This document shows positions 53,856 to 63,592 of a DNA stretch of 64,000 nt, piece by piece. The position numbers were made by a program, and so were the translations under genes. Below the pieces are notes generated by a model. That model worked only from the letters and a program-made list of their open reading frames with translations. It had not been told where the DNA came from and searched no databases. The stretch lies in NCBI RefSeq assembly GCF_001183965.1, contig NZ_LFZV01000001.1, forward strand, positions 2,287,048-2,351,047, in the 5' to 3' direction. Origin of the DNA: Bacillus sp. FJAT-27916 (lineage in GTDB: Bacteria > Bacillota > Bacilli > Bacillales > Pradoshiaceae). Position 1 is the stretch's first letter. The number at the start of each line of letters is the position of its first letter.

Positions 53856-54733
53856 ATGAACCCAGTTGTGAGTATAGACGTAGCTAAAGAAGTAAGTGAA
53901 GTACAGGCTTTTTTAGATAAAGGAAAGCCTTATGGAAAGAGTTTTTCAATCAAGCATAATCGTGAAGAATTAGATGGGCTTGTAAGTTTCTTAGGAGAAA
54001 TTAAATCAATGACAGGTAAGATGCCAGTGGTCATATTAGAATCAACGGGACATTATCATACTCCTATTATTCAATGCTTAGATGAAAATGATGTGCTTTA
54101 TATCCTGTTGAATCCAATCATTTCTCATCAAGCGAAGAAATCAAGTTTAAGAAAGGTAAAAACAGATGCCTTTGATGCCTATCAGTTATGTACCCTTTAT
54201 TACAAAGAGGATTTTGAACCTTATAAAATGAGGGGAATTCAGCTGTTGAACCTTCGTAATCTATCTAGACAACAGGAAATCGTGACGAATATGTATGTAG
54301 AAGCAAAATTGCAATTTCATACGATTTTAGACCAGATTTTTCCTGATTTCCGAAAAGTATTTGGAGATCTTTTTTCGAAAGTATCTTTATCGATATTAAA
54401 GGAATATCCAACATCGGAGAAGATTCTAGAGACGGATGAAGAGGACCTAACAGAACGAATAAAAGGCCATTGTCCAACTCGTTCTCTTCAGTGGGCAAGA
54501 GAAAAAGCAAGGAAATTAATCCATTCAGCTTCTTAAAATCCTTTTCAAAAGGTGATGTATCAAAGCCATCTCATCAATCTTAATATGTATATAGACATCC
54601 TATTTCATTACCAAGGACACCTTTCGGAATTGGAGAGCCAAATGGTATCCCTGGCAAATGAAATAGAAGAATATAAGATTAAATGTTTACGAAAACAGCC
54701 TAAGAAAAAGGGGGGAAAGCTCCCCCTTTGAAT
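53856..54733 (+). pseudogene. IS110-family transposase, interrupted and lacking the C-terminal half
   Basis: From the ATG at 53856 (GGAGGAG upstream) the N-terminal DEDD domain is present: VVSIDVAKE, VILESTGHYH and KVKTDAFDAYQL. A TAA after RKLIHSAS (54534-54536) interrupts the frame, which then continues as FQKVMYQSHLINLNMYIDIL and SELESQMVSLANEIEEYK, the linker helices. The C-terminal transposase_20 domain with its catalytic Ser is absent. An inactive remnant. Confidence 0.85.
54708..54733 (-). terminator. Terminator of the E/A-rich lipoprotein gene
   Basis: On the minus strand AAAGGGGGA pairs with TCCCCCCTTT, followed by TTC. Confidence 0.7.
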
Positions 54734-54737
54734 CAAT

Positions 54738-55307
54738 CTATTGTCCGTTCAATATAAACTCCATTTGCATTTCACCGCTTGTTTGCAAACGGTCATCAAG
54801 TGCATTTAGATAAGCTTCGTTGTCTGCATCTGAAACGATATTATTAAAGTGATTTGGATGTGCCTGCAAATAGTTTGCCCGTTCATGCACATCTGCAAAT
54901 GTGGCATTTTCCCACTGTGCTTTTTCAACAGGTGTCATAGAAGCCGGATCGTTCGCTTCTTGTTCGCTTTGCTCCTGCTCTACTTCTTCCTCGGCTTGCG
55001 CAGCTTGTTCCTGTTCTTCGGCCTCTTCTTGTGCCGCTTTTTCCTTCTCCTCGGCCTCGGCTCTTGCCTTCGCTTCTTTTTCTGCCTGTTCCTTCGCTTC
55101 CTGCTCCCATTTTTCCTCATAAGCCTTTGCAATCAATTTCGGCTGCATTTCAGCGACTTCCCTTTCCACGTCCCGCATATCAATGTAATCCTGTTTATGC
55201 TGCTGCTTATCACCTTCTTCATGATCATCCTTTGCACTAGCCATACAGCCAGTCAGTATTAAGCTTGCAGAAAGGGTTAACAAACCTGCCTTTTTAATCT
55301 GTACCAT
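54738..55307 (-). CDS. Lipoprotein with Glu/Ala-rich coiled coil (189 aa)
   Basis: Lipobox LILTGC (Cys21). Residues about 60-120 are almost wholly E, A, Q and K (EKEAKARAEAEEKEKAAQEE), a single long charged helix or coiled coil that could span the wall, followed by a small C-terminal domain (ANYLQAHPNHFNNIVSDADN). No family recognised. Confidence 0.72.
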   Translation of the reverse strand: MVQIKKAGLLTLSASLILTGCMASAKDDHEEGDKQQHKQDYIDMRDVEREVAEMQPKLIAKAYEEKWEQEAKEQAEKEAKARAEAEEKEKAAQEEAEEQEQAAQAEEEVEQEQSEQEANDPASMTPVEKAQWENATFADVHERANYLQAHPNHFNNIVSDADNEAYLNALDDRLQTSGEMQMEFILNGQ

Positions 55308-55436
55308 CTGTATCGCCTCCCTTCAAATCCTTCCACAAGATGCCCCATGTCTATACTATCCTTCTACCCTTTGCTCTTTATTTCACAAACGTTGATTGTT
55401 TTTAATACGCAGTCTTACACCCATTCCCAAATGAAA

Positions 55437-55466
55437 AACCGTATCCAAACGAAATTCGAATACGGT
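55437..55466. terminator. Intrinsic terminator
   Basis: AACCGTATCC...AATACGGTT hairpin 11 bases beyond the stop of the next minus-strand gene. Confidence 0.65.
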
Positions 55467-55476
55467 TGTCTATCTG

Positions 55477-56733
55477 CTAATCTATTGGCTTTACATTCCC
55501 TGTATGGGCATTTACTTCATAATGACAATCCAATTTGCCACATAAGATATAGCCGCCTTGCTCGACATCATAAACATAACAGGGAGTCAGCTCTAGGAAG
55601 GGTTTGATTTTCTCAAATGCTTGCTCATATGTAATCTTTATTTCCTCTGACTCTCTTAAATCCATATACTCATGAAATAACCATTTATTATCGAGGTAAT
55701 TCACTGCTTTATAGGTATTCCGGTCAATGAATACCTTTAGTTTTCTTTTAAACACACGCTCTTTCTGTTCTACTAAATGAATGGCTGCCTGAATATAGCC
55801 ATTATCTCGGTACAGCGATTTTACTATCCATTTCCCAGAATCCTTTGCATACTCTTGGCTTAGAAATTCACGTATAGCAGCCATACATTTTTGTCTTTCT
55901 TCATCCGTGATGGAATCCAAACCAGGGTGTGGTTCGCATTGGAATGCTTGGTCTGGTGTGACCCCCTCAGTCAGCGTGATCTTTTTTCTTTGAAAAGGGG
56001 GTGAGATAGTTTGATTCCACTCTATGACTGTATTCATCTCCCATCGAGATTTCTCTAATCCTTCAAAAGGCAAGGTGTGCAAACCATCATTTTTTATCCA
56101 TATTTCTTCGATGAGATAGGCTGGAACAATCCTATCTTCCTCCATATTCGGGAGTTCGATTAACCTCAATTGTTCACGAGCCAAACTCTCAACCTGCTCA
56201 AGTGTAAGGGTATAGGTTTCTTCATGCACGAGATTCTCCAAATGAAACTCGCCTATAACAGAAAAGAACGTAAGTCTCCCTTCTTCGTCAAAATGACATT
56301 CCATATAGCCTGAAGGAGATACGTCAAAGCCATTTATATATTCCTTGAAATGAATCTCTCGCTCTTCCTCCTTCCAGATTTCAAATTGCTCTCCATAGTT
56401 CAAGCCTGTTTCCTTCTCCATCCACCGAATGATTTCTTTCTTCTCATTTACATCAAACCTTATCTTCTCCGCATAGGATACTCCCCCAACAAAAATGACG
56501 CTGCGGGTCTTTTTTGAATGAATGTCTATTTCAATGCTTGCTGTCCCCTTTGGGCTATAGTCCTCATCATTCCACTCCTTCAAATGATTAGGAAACCATT
56601 CCATACTCAGTATATATTCCGTTTTATTAAAAATGGTTATGCTGCGGTAAAGATCCCAATTATGTAAATAGTAGCGATCTAAGCCATACTTGCCTTTGGT
56701 TAATTCAATTAAATCTTCAATTCTCTTATCCAT
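55477..56733 (-). CDS. Soluble PepSY/YcdB-like protein (418 aa)
   Basis: Two repeated alpha/beta units, the second near residues 280-415 ending in GGYILCGKLDCHYEVNAHTGNVKPID, a PepSY-like ending as in YcdB/YcdC proteins. No signal peptide. The ATG at 56733 follows AAGGAG; the frame is open to 56760. Function unknown. Confidence 0.65.
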   Translation of the reverse strand: MDKRIEDLIELTKGKYGLDRYYLHNWDLYRSITIFNKTEYILSMEWFPNHLKEWNDEDYSPKGTASIEIDIHSKKTRSVIFVGGVSYAEKIRFDVNEKKEIIRWMEKETGLNYGEQFEIWKEEEREIHFKEYINGFDVSPSGYMECHFDEEGRLTFFSVIGEFHLENLVHEETYTLTLEQVESLAREQLRLIELPNMEEDRIVPAYLIEEIWIKNDGLHTLPFEGLEKSRWEMNTVIEWNQTISPPFQRKKITLTEGVTPDQAFQCEPHPGLDSITDEERQKCMAAIREFLSQEYAKDSGKWIVKSLYRDNGYIQAAIHLVEQKERVFKRKLKVFIDRNTYKAVNYLDNKWLFHEYMDLRESEEIKITYEQAFEKIKPFLELTPCYVYDVEQGGYILCGKLDCHYEVNAHTGNVKPID

Positions 56734-56760
56734 CGCCATCTCCTTATATAGCCATACCAT

Positions 56761-57121
56761 TCCTTAAAAAGCTTTGTTTGAATTAAATAGACTGCCTTTC
56801 ATTCGTATCCATAAACACTGCTAATCTTGTTAAAGGGATATCCGTATAAACAATCTCTTCTATAAAATGGAGAAGCGGTGAAATCATGCCGCTTTCCATC
56901 AATAAAGTTATCATAATGCCATCCATCATTTAGATACGTTTTCTTTATGTCTCCTCCTAATTATTTATTTACCATCAATGCTGTCACTCCGCATTGCCCC
57001 CTCTGCCTGATTTTCTTCACGCCATTTCGACCATGATTGATAGAGATACTTACTAACCGTATTCGTTCGTCGAGCGCCTCTCCCATCTATACTCACCCTT
57101 CAAGTACAATGTCCGTCTCCT
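56761..57121. other. Intergenic with a possible gene remnant
   Basis: Minus strand near 56980-57070 reads TVSKYLYQSWSKWREENQ and then stops: a possible tail of a helix-turn-helix protein. No intact gene. Confidence 0.4.
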
Positions 57122-57571
57122 TCAACATCCAAAAGTTTTTAATGCTTCCTTAACCGCCCAAGCTTGATGTTCATGAAACAAATGATCAATCGCATCAACT
57201 GGGTTAACCCATATGAGGAAGTTATCCTCTTCTGTAGGTTCACATACTCGCTTACCTAATTCACCTATATAAAAAAATCCTTCACTCAGATAGTACTTAT
57301 ACTCATTGGTCGAATAGAAGTATCTTTGAGCACAGCCTAAAAACGGACCCAACTCAATCGCCATCCCCATTTCCTCTAACGCTTCCCTTTTCATACACTC
57401 CTCATGCGTTTCCTTATATTCGATTCCTCCTCCAGGAAGAAAACAGTTCCCATCACCTGTTTGAATGATGGCGATTTGATCCTTCTGTTCATTAAAAACG
57501 ATGCCGTAAACGGCTGGTCTTCTTATGTATTCCTTATTCTCTTCTATGCAGCCAAAAGTAAGAATTTCCAC
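57122..57571 (-). CDS. NUDIX hydrolase
   Basis: 149 residues. Complete Nudix box GGGIEYKETHEECMKREALEEMG at about 47-69. Start is a GTG with a weak site. Hydrolyses a nucleoside diphosphate linked to X; substrate unknown. Confidence 0.88.
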   Translation of the reverse strand: MEILTFGCIEENKEYIRRPAVYGIVFNEQKDQIAIIQTGDGNCFLPGGGIEYKETHEECMKREALEEMGMAIELGPFLGCAQRYFYSTNEYKYYLSEGFFYIGELGKRVCEPTEEDNFLIWVNPVDAIDHLFHEHQAWAVKEALKTFGC

Positions 57572-57614
57572 CAGACTCTATCCACCTTTAACAAAATCCT
57601 TTTATGGGTTGACG

Positions 57615-58409
57615 TTAATCAATTTCCCAATTGACCTCTATTTTCCCTTCCAAATCATGCCCTCTGACAATTAATCGATATGTACCTTCTGATTCTGCCT
57701 GGAATTGAAAGACATCTGATTGAATGTTCGTATATTCCTCATATGTATCCGCTTGTTCTTCTATCATTTCCATCCCTACAGCCTTCCCTTTAGGGTCCAA
57801 AACGAGAAATCCATGTCCTCCTTCATTGCTTTGCTTAATAGATAAATAACACGTTATTTCTTCACCCTTTTTTAATGAAATGGGAATCTCATTTCTTCCA
57901 TTGAAACGCTCAAACTCCGCTGAAAATGATGAATTCGTCCTTTCTTCGGTCCAGCCTTCCTTTATCGTAAAATCGATTAATCTTATCGATAGCAGCAAAG
58001 GAAACATGAGAAGCAGAACCCATCCAATACGTCTTTTTCTAATAATAGCGTAGCTAAAAGCATAGATACAGGCACATAATGCCCCGATACTTCCAGCAAT
58101 CACTGAAAAAATATTCATTCCGTAGACAGGCAAAAAAAAGATGAATCCCGCTAAAGCATGCAAAAGAATACTTGTTTGGAATGTGACCCTTATCCACTTA
58201 TAGGTCACGAAATCAATCAGCATTGTCACGATTAAAGCATATCCGCCTATCAGCCCCCATAATGTTAAATCTGACAGCGCTTCCGTAAACTCATATAAAT
58301 CAAATCCGCTCGCTAAAATCAGATAGATACACATAAACAACACTAATGAACCAAGTGCTGCGAGTTTATTTAGTAGATAGATTCCTAGATTCCTCCATGT
58401 TATTCTCAT
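57615..58409 (-). CDS. Membrane protein with C-terminal extracytoplasmic domain (264 aa)
   Basis: Five membrane segments in the first 150 residues, then a soluble beta-rich domain (ISLKKGEEITCYLSIKQ, GTYRLIVRGHDLEGKIEV) resembling a carbohydrate- or lipid-binding sandwich. No family recognised. Confidence 0.65.
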   Translation of the reverse strand: MRITWRNLGIYLLNKLAALGSLVLFMCIYLILASGFDLYEFTEALSDLTLWGLIGGYALIVTMLIDFVTYKWIRVTFQTSILLHALAGFIFFLPVYGMNIFSVIAGSIGALCACIYAFSYAIIRKRRIGWVLLLMFPLLLSIRLIDFTIKEGWTEERTNSSFSAEFERFNGRNEIPISLKKGEEITCYLSIKQSNEGGHGFLVLDPKGKAVGMEMIEEQADTYEEYTNIQSDVFQFQAESEGTYRLIVRGHDLEGKIEVNWEID

Positions 58410-58510
58410 GATTGCCCTCCCTTATTAGCTGTTTTTACATAATCAACCTAATTATACCATTTACTGTAACGAACATTCTGCGCAATAACCTGACCAACCC
58501 CAAATAAAAA

Positions 58511-58543
58511 AACGTATCCGAATCAAAATCGAATACGTTTTCC
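58511..58543. terminator. Intrinsic terminator
   Basis: AAAACGTATCCGAATC pairs imperfectly with GAATACGTTTT, at the downstream end of the 58546-60833 operon. Confidence 0.7.
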
Positions 58544-58545
58544 TT

Positions 58546-58914
58546 CTAATAATAAATCTTCTTCACATTGCCGTTATGCTTTTGAAAATGCTTATTATAG
58601 GCCACTAGTGTCGCGATTGTGGCAATCGGATAGATGAACACGAGTGAGCTGTAATGGGCATAATCATAAAAGTTGAAATGGAACAGCAGATAAGCGAATG
58701 TGTGTATAACAAACATCCGCAACTTTAGTTGATGGCTTTCCTTGATGTTCAGGAAGAACAGGCCGAGCATTAAAATGGTGATGCTTAGCACCATGATGCT
58801 GTAGGAGGCCATAAACATAGCCCAGTTCTTATAGAACATGACAGGAATCGTGCCGATAAAGATGAGGGTGAAATAACACCCTAGCAGCATTAGTGAGTAT
58901 TTGACATATTTCAT
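58546..58914 (-). CDS. Membrane protein (122 aa)
   Basis: Four membrane segments (about 7-25, 32-53, 67-83, 89-105) and a basic tail. Third gene behind xpaC and telA, 14 bases from telA. Function unknown. Confidence 0.65.
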   Translation of the reverse strand: MKYVKYSLMLLGCYFTLIFIGTIPVMFYKNWAMFMASYSIMVLSITILMLGLFFLNIKESHQLKLRMFVIHTFAYLLFHFNFYDYAHYSSLVFIYPIATIATLVAYNKHFQKHNGNVKKIYY

Positions 58915-58928
58915 GGAGCTGTGCCCCC

Positions 58929-60008
58929 TTATTGGTTAAGCAGCTTGGTACGCATTTCTCTGTTCATGTCATCGAGTTTTGCGACAAATTCCTTGCTGCT
59001 TGAAATGATTCTTCGGCTGGAAGCCTCTTGTGTTTCAATCGCCGAGTAAATATCTTGGTAGGCCTTTTGCAGCTTCTCCAAGGAGACGGATGGGTTCTCG
59101 AGCAGTTTCGTTGTCTTCTCCGTATTGTCCTTGAGCATTTGCGCATTGGCCATGATCATGTTTTCGGTTGCCTCATTCACATCATTGATGGCTGTGATGA
59201 TTTTTTGTTGGTTTTGAAGGGCCAAATGAATCGCTGATGTGACCGGCGCCAAGTTCTTGGTCGTATCAATCGCATTGCGGATGGCTTCCTTCAGCTTGTC
59301 ATTGTTCTTCTTGATGATATCAACGGAAGCAAGTGATTGCTGAAGCACGTTCACCATTGAGCTCATGTTTTTCGTCCGGACAATGATTTTCTCCTGTGCT
59401 TCATTGACAATTTGTGTCTTTCCTTGCCAATCAGGCTCGTTCCGTTTATCCTCTATCATTTGGAAGAGGTTCTTGCCCATGAAGATTTGCTTCTCAAGCA
59501 AATAGATCTTGTCATGGACATCCTTTTTGATGACTTCAAGCTCCGCATTGTCTTCTTGGAGCATATCGCGTCCGCGAAGCAGGGATTGGACAATCTCGTC
59601 AATGTTCTTTTCGACGGATTGATATTTCGCCACATATTTATCCGTGGACTTCCTGCGCATGAACTTTGGCATAATCTTTGCTAAGCCCTTTGCCTCCAAC
59701 GAATTCGGGTTTAATTCATTCACCGCTTCACGAAGCTTGAGTAAATTATCCGGAATCCCGTGGCTGTCATCATTATCCATCATATCCTTCACCGGACGGC
59801 GAAGGCTGTTTAAGGATTCCCCGGCAAGACGCTGTTCATTGCCGCCGAAATTATTAAGCTGCTCAAGAATGGCGTCCACCTGAGAAGAATCGGTATCATT
59901 AATCTTTTGGACGACATCATTCGCTTCATCATTCAGCTTTGCCATATCCTCTGGCTTGATGACGGATTCAATCACTAATTCATCCATATCTCGTGTTTGT
60001 TCACTCAT
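58929..60008 (-). CDS. telA: TelA/YaaN toxic-anion-resistance protein
   Basis: 359 residues, long alpha-helical and coiled-coil throughout (for example DMLQEDNAELEVIKKDVHDKI, MANAQMLKDNTEKTTKLLENP), the TelA Pfam layout with 3 or more coiled segments. YaaN-type proteins are linked to tellurite and antimicrobial tolerance, mechanism unknown. It follows xpaC in the order known from B. subtilis. Confidence 0.88.
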   Translation of the reverse strand: MSEQTRDMDELVIESVIKPEDMAKLNDEANDVVQKINDTDSSQVDAILEQLNNFGGNEQRLAGESLNSLRRPVKDMMDNDDSHGIPDNLLKLREAVNELNPNSLEAKGLAKIMPKFMRRKSTDKYVAKYQSVEKNIDEIVQSLLRGRDMLQEDNAELEVIKKDVHDKIYLLEKQIFMGKNLFQMIEDKRNEPDWQGKTQIVNEAQEKIIVRTKNMSSMVNVLQQSLASVDIIKKNNDKLKEAIRNAIDTTKNLAPVTSAIHLALQNQQKIITAINDVNEATENMIMANAQMLKDNTEKTTKLLENPSVSLEKLQKAYQDIYSAIETQEASSRRIISSSKEFVAKLDDMNREMRTKLLNQ

Positions 60009-60032
60009 TCCTTCTACTCCTCTGATTCTAGA

Positions 60033-60833
60033 TTATTGATCATATCGTTCATCAATGGTTGATAACGTCTTCTTCAAATCAAATTCTCTCGATGTATCAA
60101 TATGCCGGCGAATCTGGGTAATCCGCTCTTGAACCGTGATCAGGCGATTTAACGTATCGTGCTCGAATTTCTCCTGCTGCTTCCGCTCAAGCTCAGCGAA
60201 ATCATCCAAGAGCTTGCGAAGATCCCTGATAATCGTTTCTTTCACTTGATATTGATAGTCAACATCCGCAATCTCATCAAAATGCTCAAGCAGATAGGCT
60301 AGTCCGGGAATGATTTGGGTAAAGGCATGATCGATTGGCGATGTTAGGCGATTCGCCTTTCTCGCTTCTTCCAGCTCATCAATCAAGGAGGTAAAGTCAT
60401 TATTGTCTAAATAAACCTTTGTCGCTTTCTCCGGCTGGAAGTTAACAATGGCCCATTTCAGGAACTGTTCAATATGCTCCCGGTCTTTTGCATTTTTCAC
60501 GATGCTTTCAGAAATGGTTTTCTCCGTAAATAGACGTGTTCTCGTGTCAAAACGGACATCCAGCAAAGGCTGATGGGTTTTCTGCCTTTGGGCGCTGATT
60601 GTTATATAATCAGGACCTGCCAGCACATTAATCGCATTTGGTCCGGACTCATATACATAATGCGCATACCGGTCATCAAGCTGCGTACACACAAATTGAT
60701 CTTTTTCACTCTTTTTCACTAGTTTTTTCATGACATTCGCGATTCGGTCCTGCTTTGGCTCACCCGATTTAGCGTCCTGAAGCAATACGGCCGTCGTAGC
60801 TCCGACCAAACCGAGAAGGATAACATAAAACAT
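60033..60833 (-). CDS. xpaC: XpaC-family protein (5-bromo-4-chloroindolyl phosphate hydrolysis)
   Basis: 266 residues. N-terminal membrane segment (about 2-20), then a mixed domain and a long C-terminal helical region (ELERKQQEKFEHDTLNRLITV). Matches the XpaC partner of YaaN/TelA. ATG at 60833 behind AAAGGGG. Role in hydrolysis of X-phos was reported for the family; the biological substrate is unknown. Confidence 0.82.
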   Translation of the reverse strand: MFYVILLGLVGATTAVLLQDAKSGEPKQDRIANVMKKLVKKSEKDQFVCTQLDDRYAHYVYESGPNAINVLAGPDYITISAQRQKTHQPLLDVRFDTRTRLFTEKTISESIVKNAKDREHIEQFLKWAIVNFQPEKATKVYLDNNDFTSLIDELEEARKANRLTSPIDHAFTQIIPGLAYLLEHFDEIADVDYQYQVKETIIRDLRKLLDDFAELERKQQEKFEHDTLNRLITVQERITQIRRHIDTSREFDLKKTLSTIDERYDQ

Positions 60834-61013
60834 CAGAGTCACCCCTTTCTAAGGCTATTTTATCATACTATCTATACGTTCAAACAGAGCATTGGTTTCA
60901 AAATATCACTGGAAAGACTTTCGTATTGAAGGTTAGGCAAAAACTTGTCATCGAAATAGAAGAACGGATATAGTACGATTAGAGTAGAACAACTACTAAA
61001 GGGAGGCAAATGA

Positions 61014-61310
61014 ATGAACGATTTTTTCTGGATTGGCCTCGGCCTTGCCGCATTAGGGTATTTCATTGGTGAAGGCCTGCGTAATTTTAGGGGCTCAGGG
61101 AATCCATGGGGTGATTCCTTCGATGACGAAGAGCCTCTCATGATCAAGAAAAAGGATTTACATTATTACATAGGCATTAAAAAAGAGGATGTTGATGCAT
61201 TCATTGCCAAGTATCCAGCCATTCCGCATATTGTCCTAAATGGAAATACATACTTCCCGCATAAAAAATTACTGGAATGGATGGAATCAGACGACTTGTC
61301 CAATGACTAA
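61014..61310 (+). CDS. Membrane-anchored small protein with helix-turn-helix-like domain (98 aa)
   Basis: One membrane segment (about 4-22), acidic linker, then YYIGIKKEDVDAFIAKYP..IVLNGNTYFPHKKLLEWME, which looks like an excisionase-type winged helix. ATG behind GGGAGG. Function unknown. Confidence 0.65.
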   Translation: MNDFFWIGLGLAALGYFIGEGLRNFRGSGNPWGDSFDDEEPLMIKKKDLHYYIGIKKEDVDAFIAKYPAIPHIVLNGNTYFPHKKLLEWMESDDLSND

Positions 61311-61311
61311 A

Positions 61312-61345
61312 TGAAAGCCCATGCTCCGAGTTGCATGGGCTTTCA
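61312..61345. terminator. Bidirectional terminator
   Basis: TGAAAGCCCATGC pairs with GCATGGGCTTTCA between convergent genes. Confidence 0.85.
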
Positions 61346-61346
61346 T

Positions 61347-62024
61347 TCAAAAGGACGTTCGCTCATAATGCCAAAACGGATTATTCTCATGCGGGATTTT
61401 CTTGACAACCTTTCCGTGATTCAGCCATTCAGCTAAATCAAAATATTTATGATAGTCCCCCAGCTCGTTCTCAAGATCTGTCGCGACCTTTTGTTCGCTG
61501 AAGTAAACGACACTATCCAAATGCCCTAACGGCTTTGCCGTAAAGCAAACCTTATTCTCAAAAGGCAGCGCATCAAACCGCTTAATGCATTCCTCCGTGC
61601 AATGATACTGATCACTCATCTTAATGAATAGGTTATCCCAATTCATCCGGTCAACCCGTTCATTCCACTTCTCTAACGCTTCCTGCCTGTACCGGTATTT
61701 GATAAAATGAATCTCAATATCCCCGCCCAATAGTCCAATCGGATAATTCTCCTCACGCCACCCGTATTTCGAGTGCAGGGTAAACTTCAGCCGCTGACTC
61801 ATATAATACTGGAAATTCTCTAAAAGGCGTATATAATCCGGCGCATAAATATACATCCCAATAAACGGGCTCTTGTACTCCATCCCTAAATCTCGATAGA
61901 CTTTCTCTCCCCATTCATTATTAGATACAATCGTAAAATCCTGGTTCGTCACTTCATTTCTTAAACGGGAATGAAAAAGTGCACTCGAGGCTTTATGAAA
62001 GAACCCTTTCATACTCTTAGCCAT
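61347..62024 (-). CDS. DUF1919 protein (exopolysaccharide-related)
   Basis: 225 residues. FTIVSNNEWGEKVYRDLGMEYKSPFIGMYIYAPDYIRLLENF and PIGLLGGDIEIHFIKY fit DUF1919, found with polysaccharide synthesis loci. No such locus is visible here. ATG at 62024 behind GAAGAGGTGG. Confidence 0.8.
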   Translation of the reverse strand: MAKSMKGFFHKASSALFHSRLRNEVTNQDFTIVSNNEWGEKVYRDLGMEYKSPFIGMYIYAPDYIRLLENFQYYMSQRLKFTLHSKYGWREENYPIGLLGGDIEIHFIKYRYRQEALEKWNERVDRMNWDNLFIKMSDQYHCTEECIKRFDALPFENKVCFTAKPLGHLDSVVYFSEQKVATDLENELGDYHKYFDLAEWLNHGKVVKKIPHENNPFWHYERTSF

Positions 62025-62225
62025 CTGAACCACCTCTTCTCCGTAGCATCTTCTTACCATATACTATGCATTTCATGCACAACCTGTTTACCATTTACCA
62101 AACTAGCTCAATGAATAATCTGAAAATATCGAATCTTATATATTTATTATACAATAAAAACGGTATCCCCATAAAATATACATACCCTGTTTTTCGTGGG
62201 AATATTGGAAAAGTAAGGACGCTGT

Positions 62226-62254
62226 ATAAAAAAGCCGCCACCTATATAGGAAGC
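62226..62254 (-). terminator. Terminator of the vanZ-like gene
   Basis: On the minus strand AGCCGC pairs with GCGGCT around CTATATAG, followed by TTTTTTAT. Confidence 0.75.
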
Positions 62255-62315
62255 GGCTATACCTTTATTCCATTACCCCCTCTAAACGGATACATGCCAT
62301 TCTTGGGAAAACCCA

Positions 62316-62831
62316 TTAATGATTAGCGACAAACAACAATCCAAAATGGGCTATAAAACAAATCGTACCGATTAGTGCGAGTATCGTCAGTATTTTATTC
62401 GTATTCCTTTTCGTTATCCATTTATACAGCAAGGAATAAATACCTATCCCAATTACGCCGCCCAATGTATTCCCTAAAAGATCCGTTATATCGGTTCCGC
62501 CTATCGCAAAAATAAACTGAATGATTTCAAATGAAAAACTGACAGCAGCGATAAGAATGAGGTTCTTGATCAATCTCCATTCTGGCTTGACCATACATAA
62601 ATAAATGCCAAACGGCACAAAAATGACTATATTATTGATAATCTCACTAAGATCCAGTCGATCATTCGTTATAACGGACCCGCCAAAAGAAATGAAGTTC
62701 ATCCCTCTAAACTCAGGTAACTCCTGAAGCGATAAAGACATTTTAAATAATATAATCCATATCAAAGCGAGCAAATAAATAACGAACAAACCCATCGTTA
62801 ATGGGTGCTGATTTCCTTTTGTTTTACTCAT
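62316..62831 (-). CDS. VanZ-family membrane protein
   Basis: 171 residues with four to five membrane segments. The VanZ signature lies in NIVIFVPFGIYLCMVKPEW and FAIGGTDITDLLGNTLGGVIGIGIY. The ATG at 62831 follows GGAGG, so the 50-residue upstream extension is rejected. Family linked to teicoplanin resistance or cell-envelope functions, but no van genes are nearby. Confidence 0.85.
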   Translation of the reverse strand: MSKTKGNQHPLTMGLFVIYLLALIWIILFKMSLSLQELPEFRGMNFISFGGSVITNDRLDLSEIINNIVIFVPFGIYLCMVKPEWRLIKNLILIAAVSFSFEIIQFIFAIGGTDITDLLGNTLGGVIGIGIYSLLYKWITKRNTNKILTILALIGTICFIAHFGLLFVANH

Positions 62832-63160
62832 ATTAGGTTCATCCTCCGTTTCTCCATAACGGTGTATTACACGCATAATACACCTGATAAATGCACTATA
62901 TAGTTCGTACACTTTTTTGTCAATGAATAGGAGCAGCAGCAGCTGAGTCAAGCATTGGATATGAATATTCCAGTCTTTCATCTAACCAATAAACAACAAT
63001 CACGAGTATCATGAATATTTTTATCACTTTCCTGCTTCCTCCTTAGGTAATGAATTTTTGGATTCCTGAATATACTGGAGTAATAAACATGAGCAACATT
63101 TGCTCGCTTGACCTTTCTGCATTTCGAAGTATTTCCCCAATATTCAGCTGGAGGTGTTAG

Positions 63161-63403
63161 ATGGATAACAAGAAACTGTACAGGTCCAGAACGAATATCG
63201 TCTTATCAGGCGTATGCGGCGGATTATCTGACTATCTAAAAATAGATGCAGTTATCGTTCGATTAGGATTTGTCCTATTGGCCTTGTTGACCGCCATTAT
63301 TCCTTGTCTTATTTTGTATATATGTGCCATGTTCCTTATTCCCGAAGAAGATCATCGAAGCCCTGCAGATTTAACAGAACCTGAGGAGCAATCAAAGGAC
63401 TAA
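63161..63403 (+). CDS. PspC-domain protein
   Basis: 80 residues: KKLYRSRTNIVLSGVCGGLSDYLKIDAVIVRLGFVLL is the PspC domain, with one membrane segment (about 33-60) and an acidic tail. ATG behind GGAGGTG. Membrane-stress related in the family. Confidence 0.9.
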   Translation: MDNKKLYRSRTNIVLSGVCGGLSDYLKIDAVIVRLGFVLLALLTAIIPCLILYICAMFLIPEEDHRSPADLTEPEEQSKD

Positions 63404-63451
63404 TTCTCTTGAGTTAGCCTTTTTTTGCTTTGCCATTTCATCCACACAAGA

Positions 63452-63478
63452 AAAGACTGTCATTTTGACAGTCTTCAT
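63452..63478. terminator. Terminator of the pspC-like gene
   Basis: AAGACTGTC pairs with GACAGTCTT, followed by CATTTTTT. Confidence 0.82.
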
Positions 63479-63592
63479 TTTTTATTATTTAGGATAAAGA
63501 GTGAAGCACTTCTATTCTACATTAGTGTCTCATGTAAGCTACGCTGTCGCTACTTTTCATTTAAAATGGCACATCATCCTTCCATAACCTAA

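Noticed and set aside
54849..55262. Plus-strand ORFs rich in Leu, Phe, Ser and Ala, opposite the E/A-rich lipoprotein gene
   Set aside because: They are the antisense of a low-complexity Glu/Ala coiled coil; the minus strand has the lipobox and a proper start.
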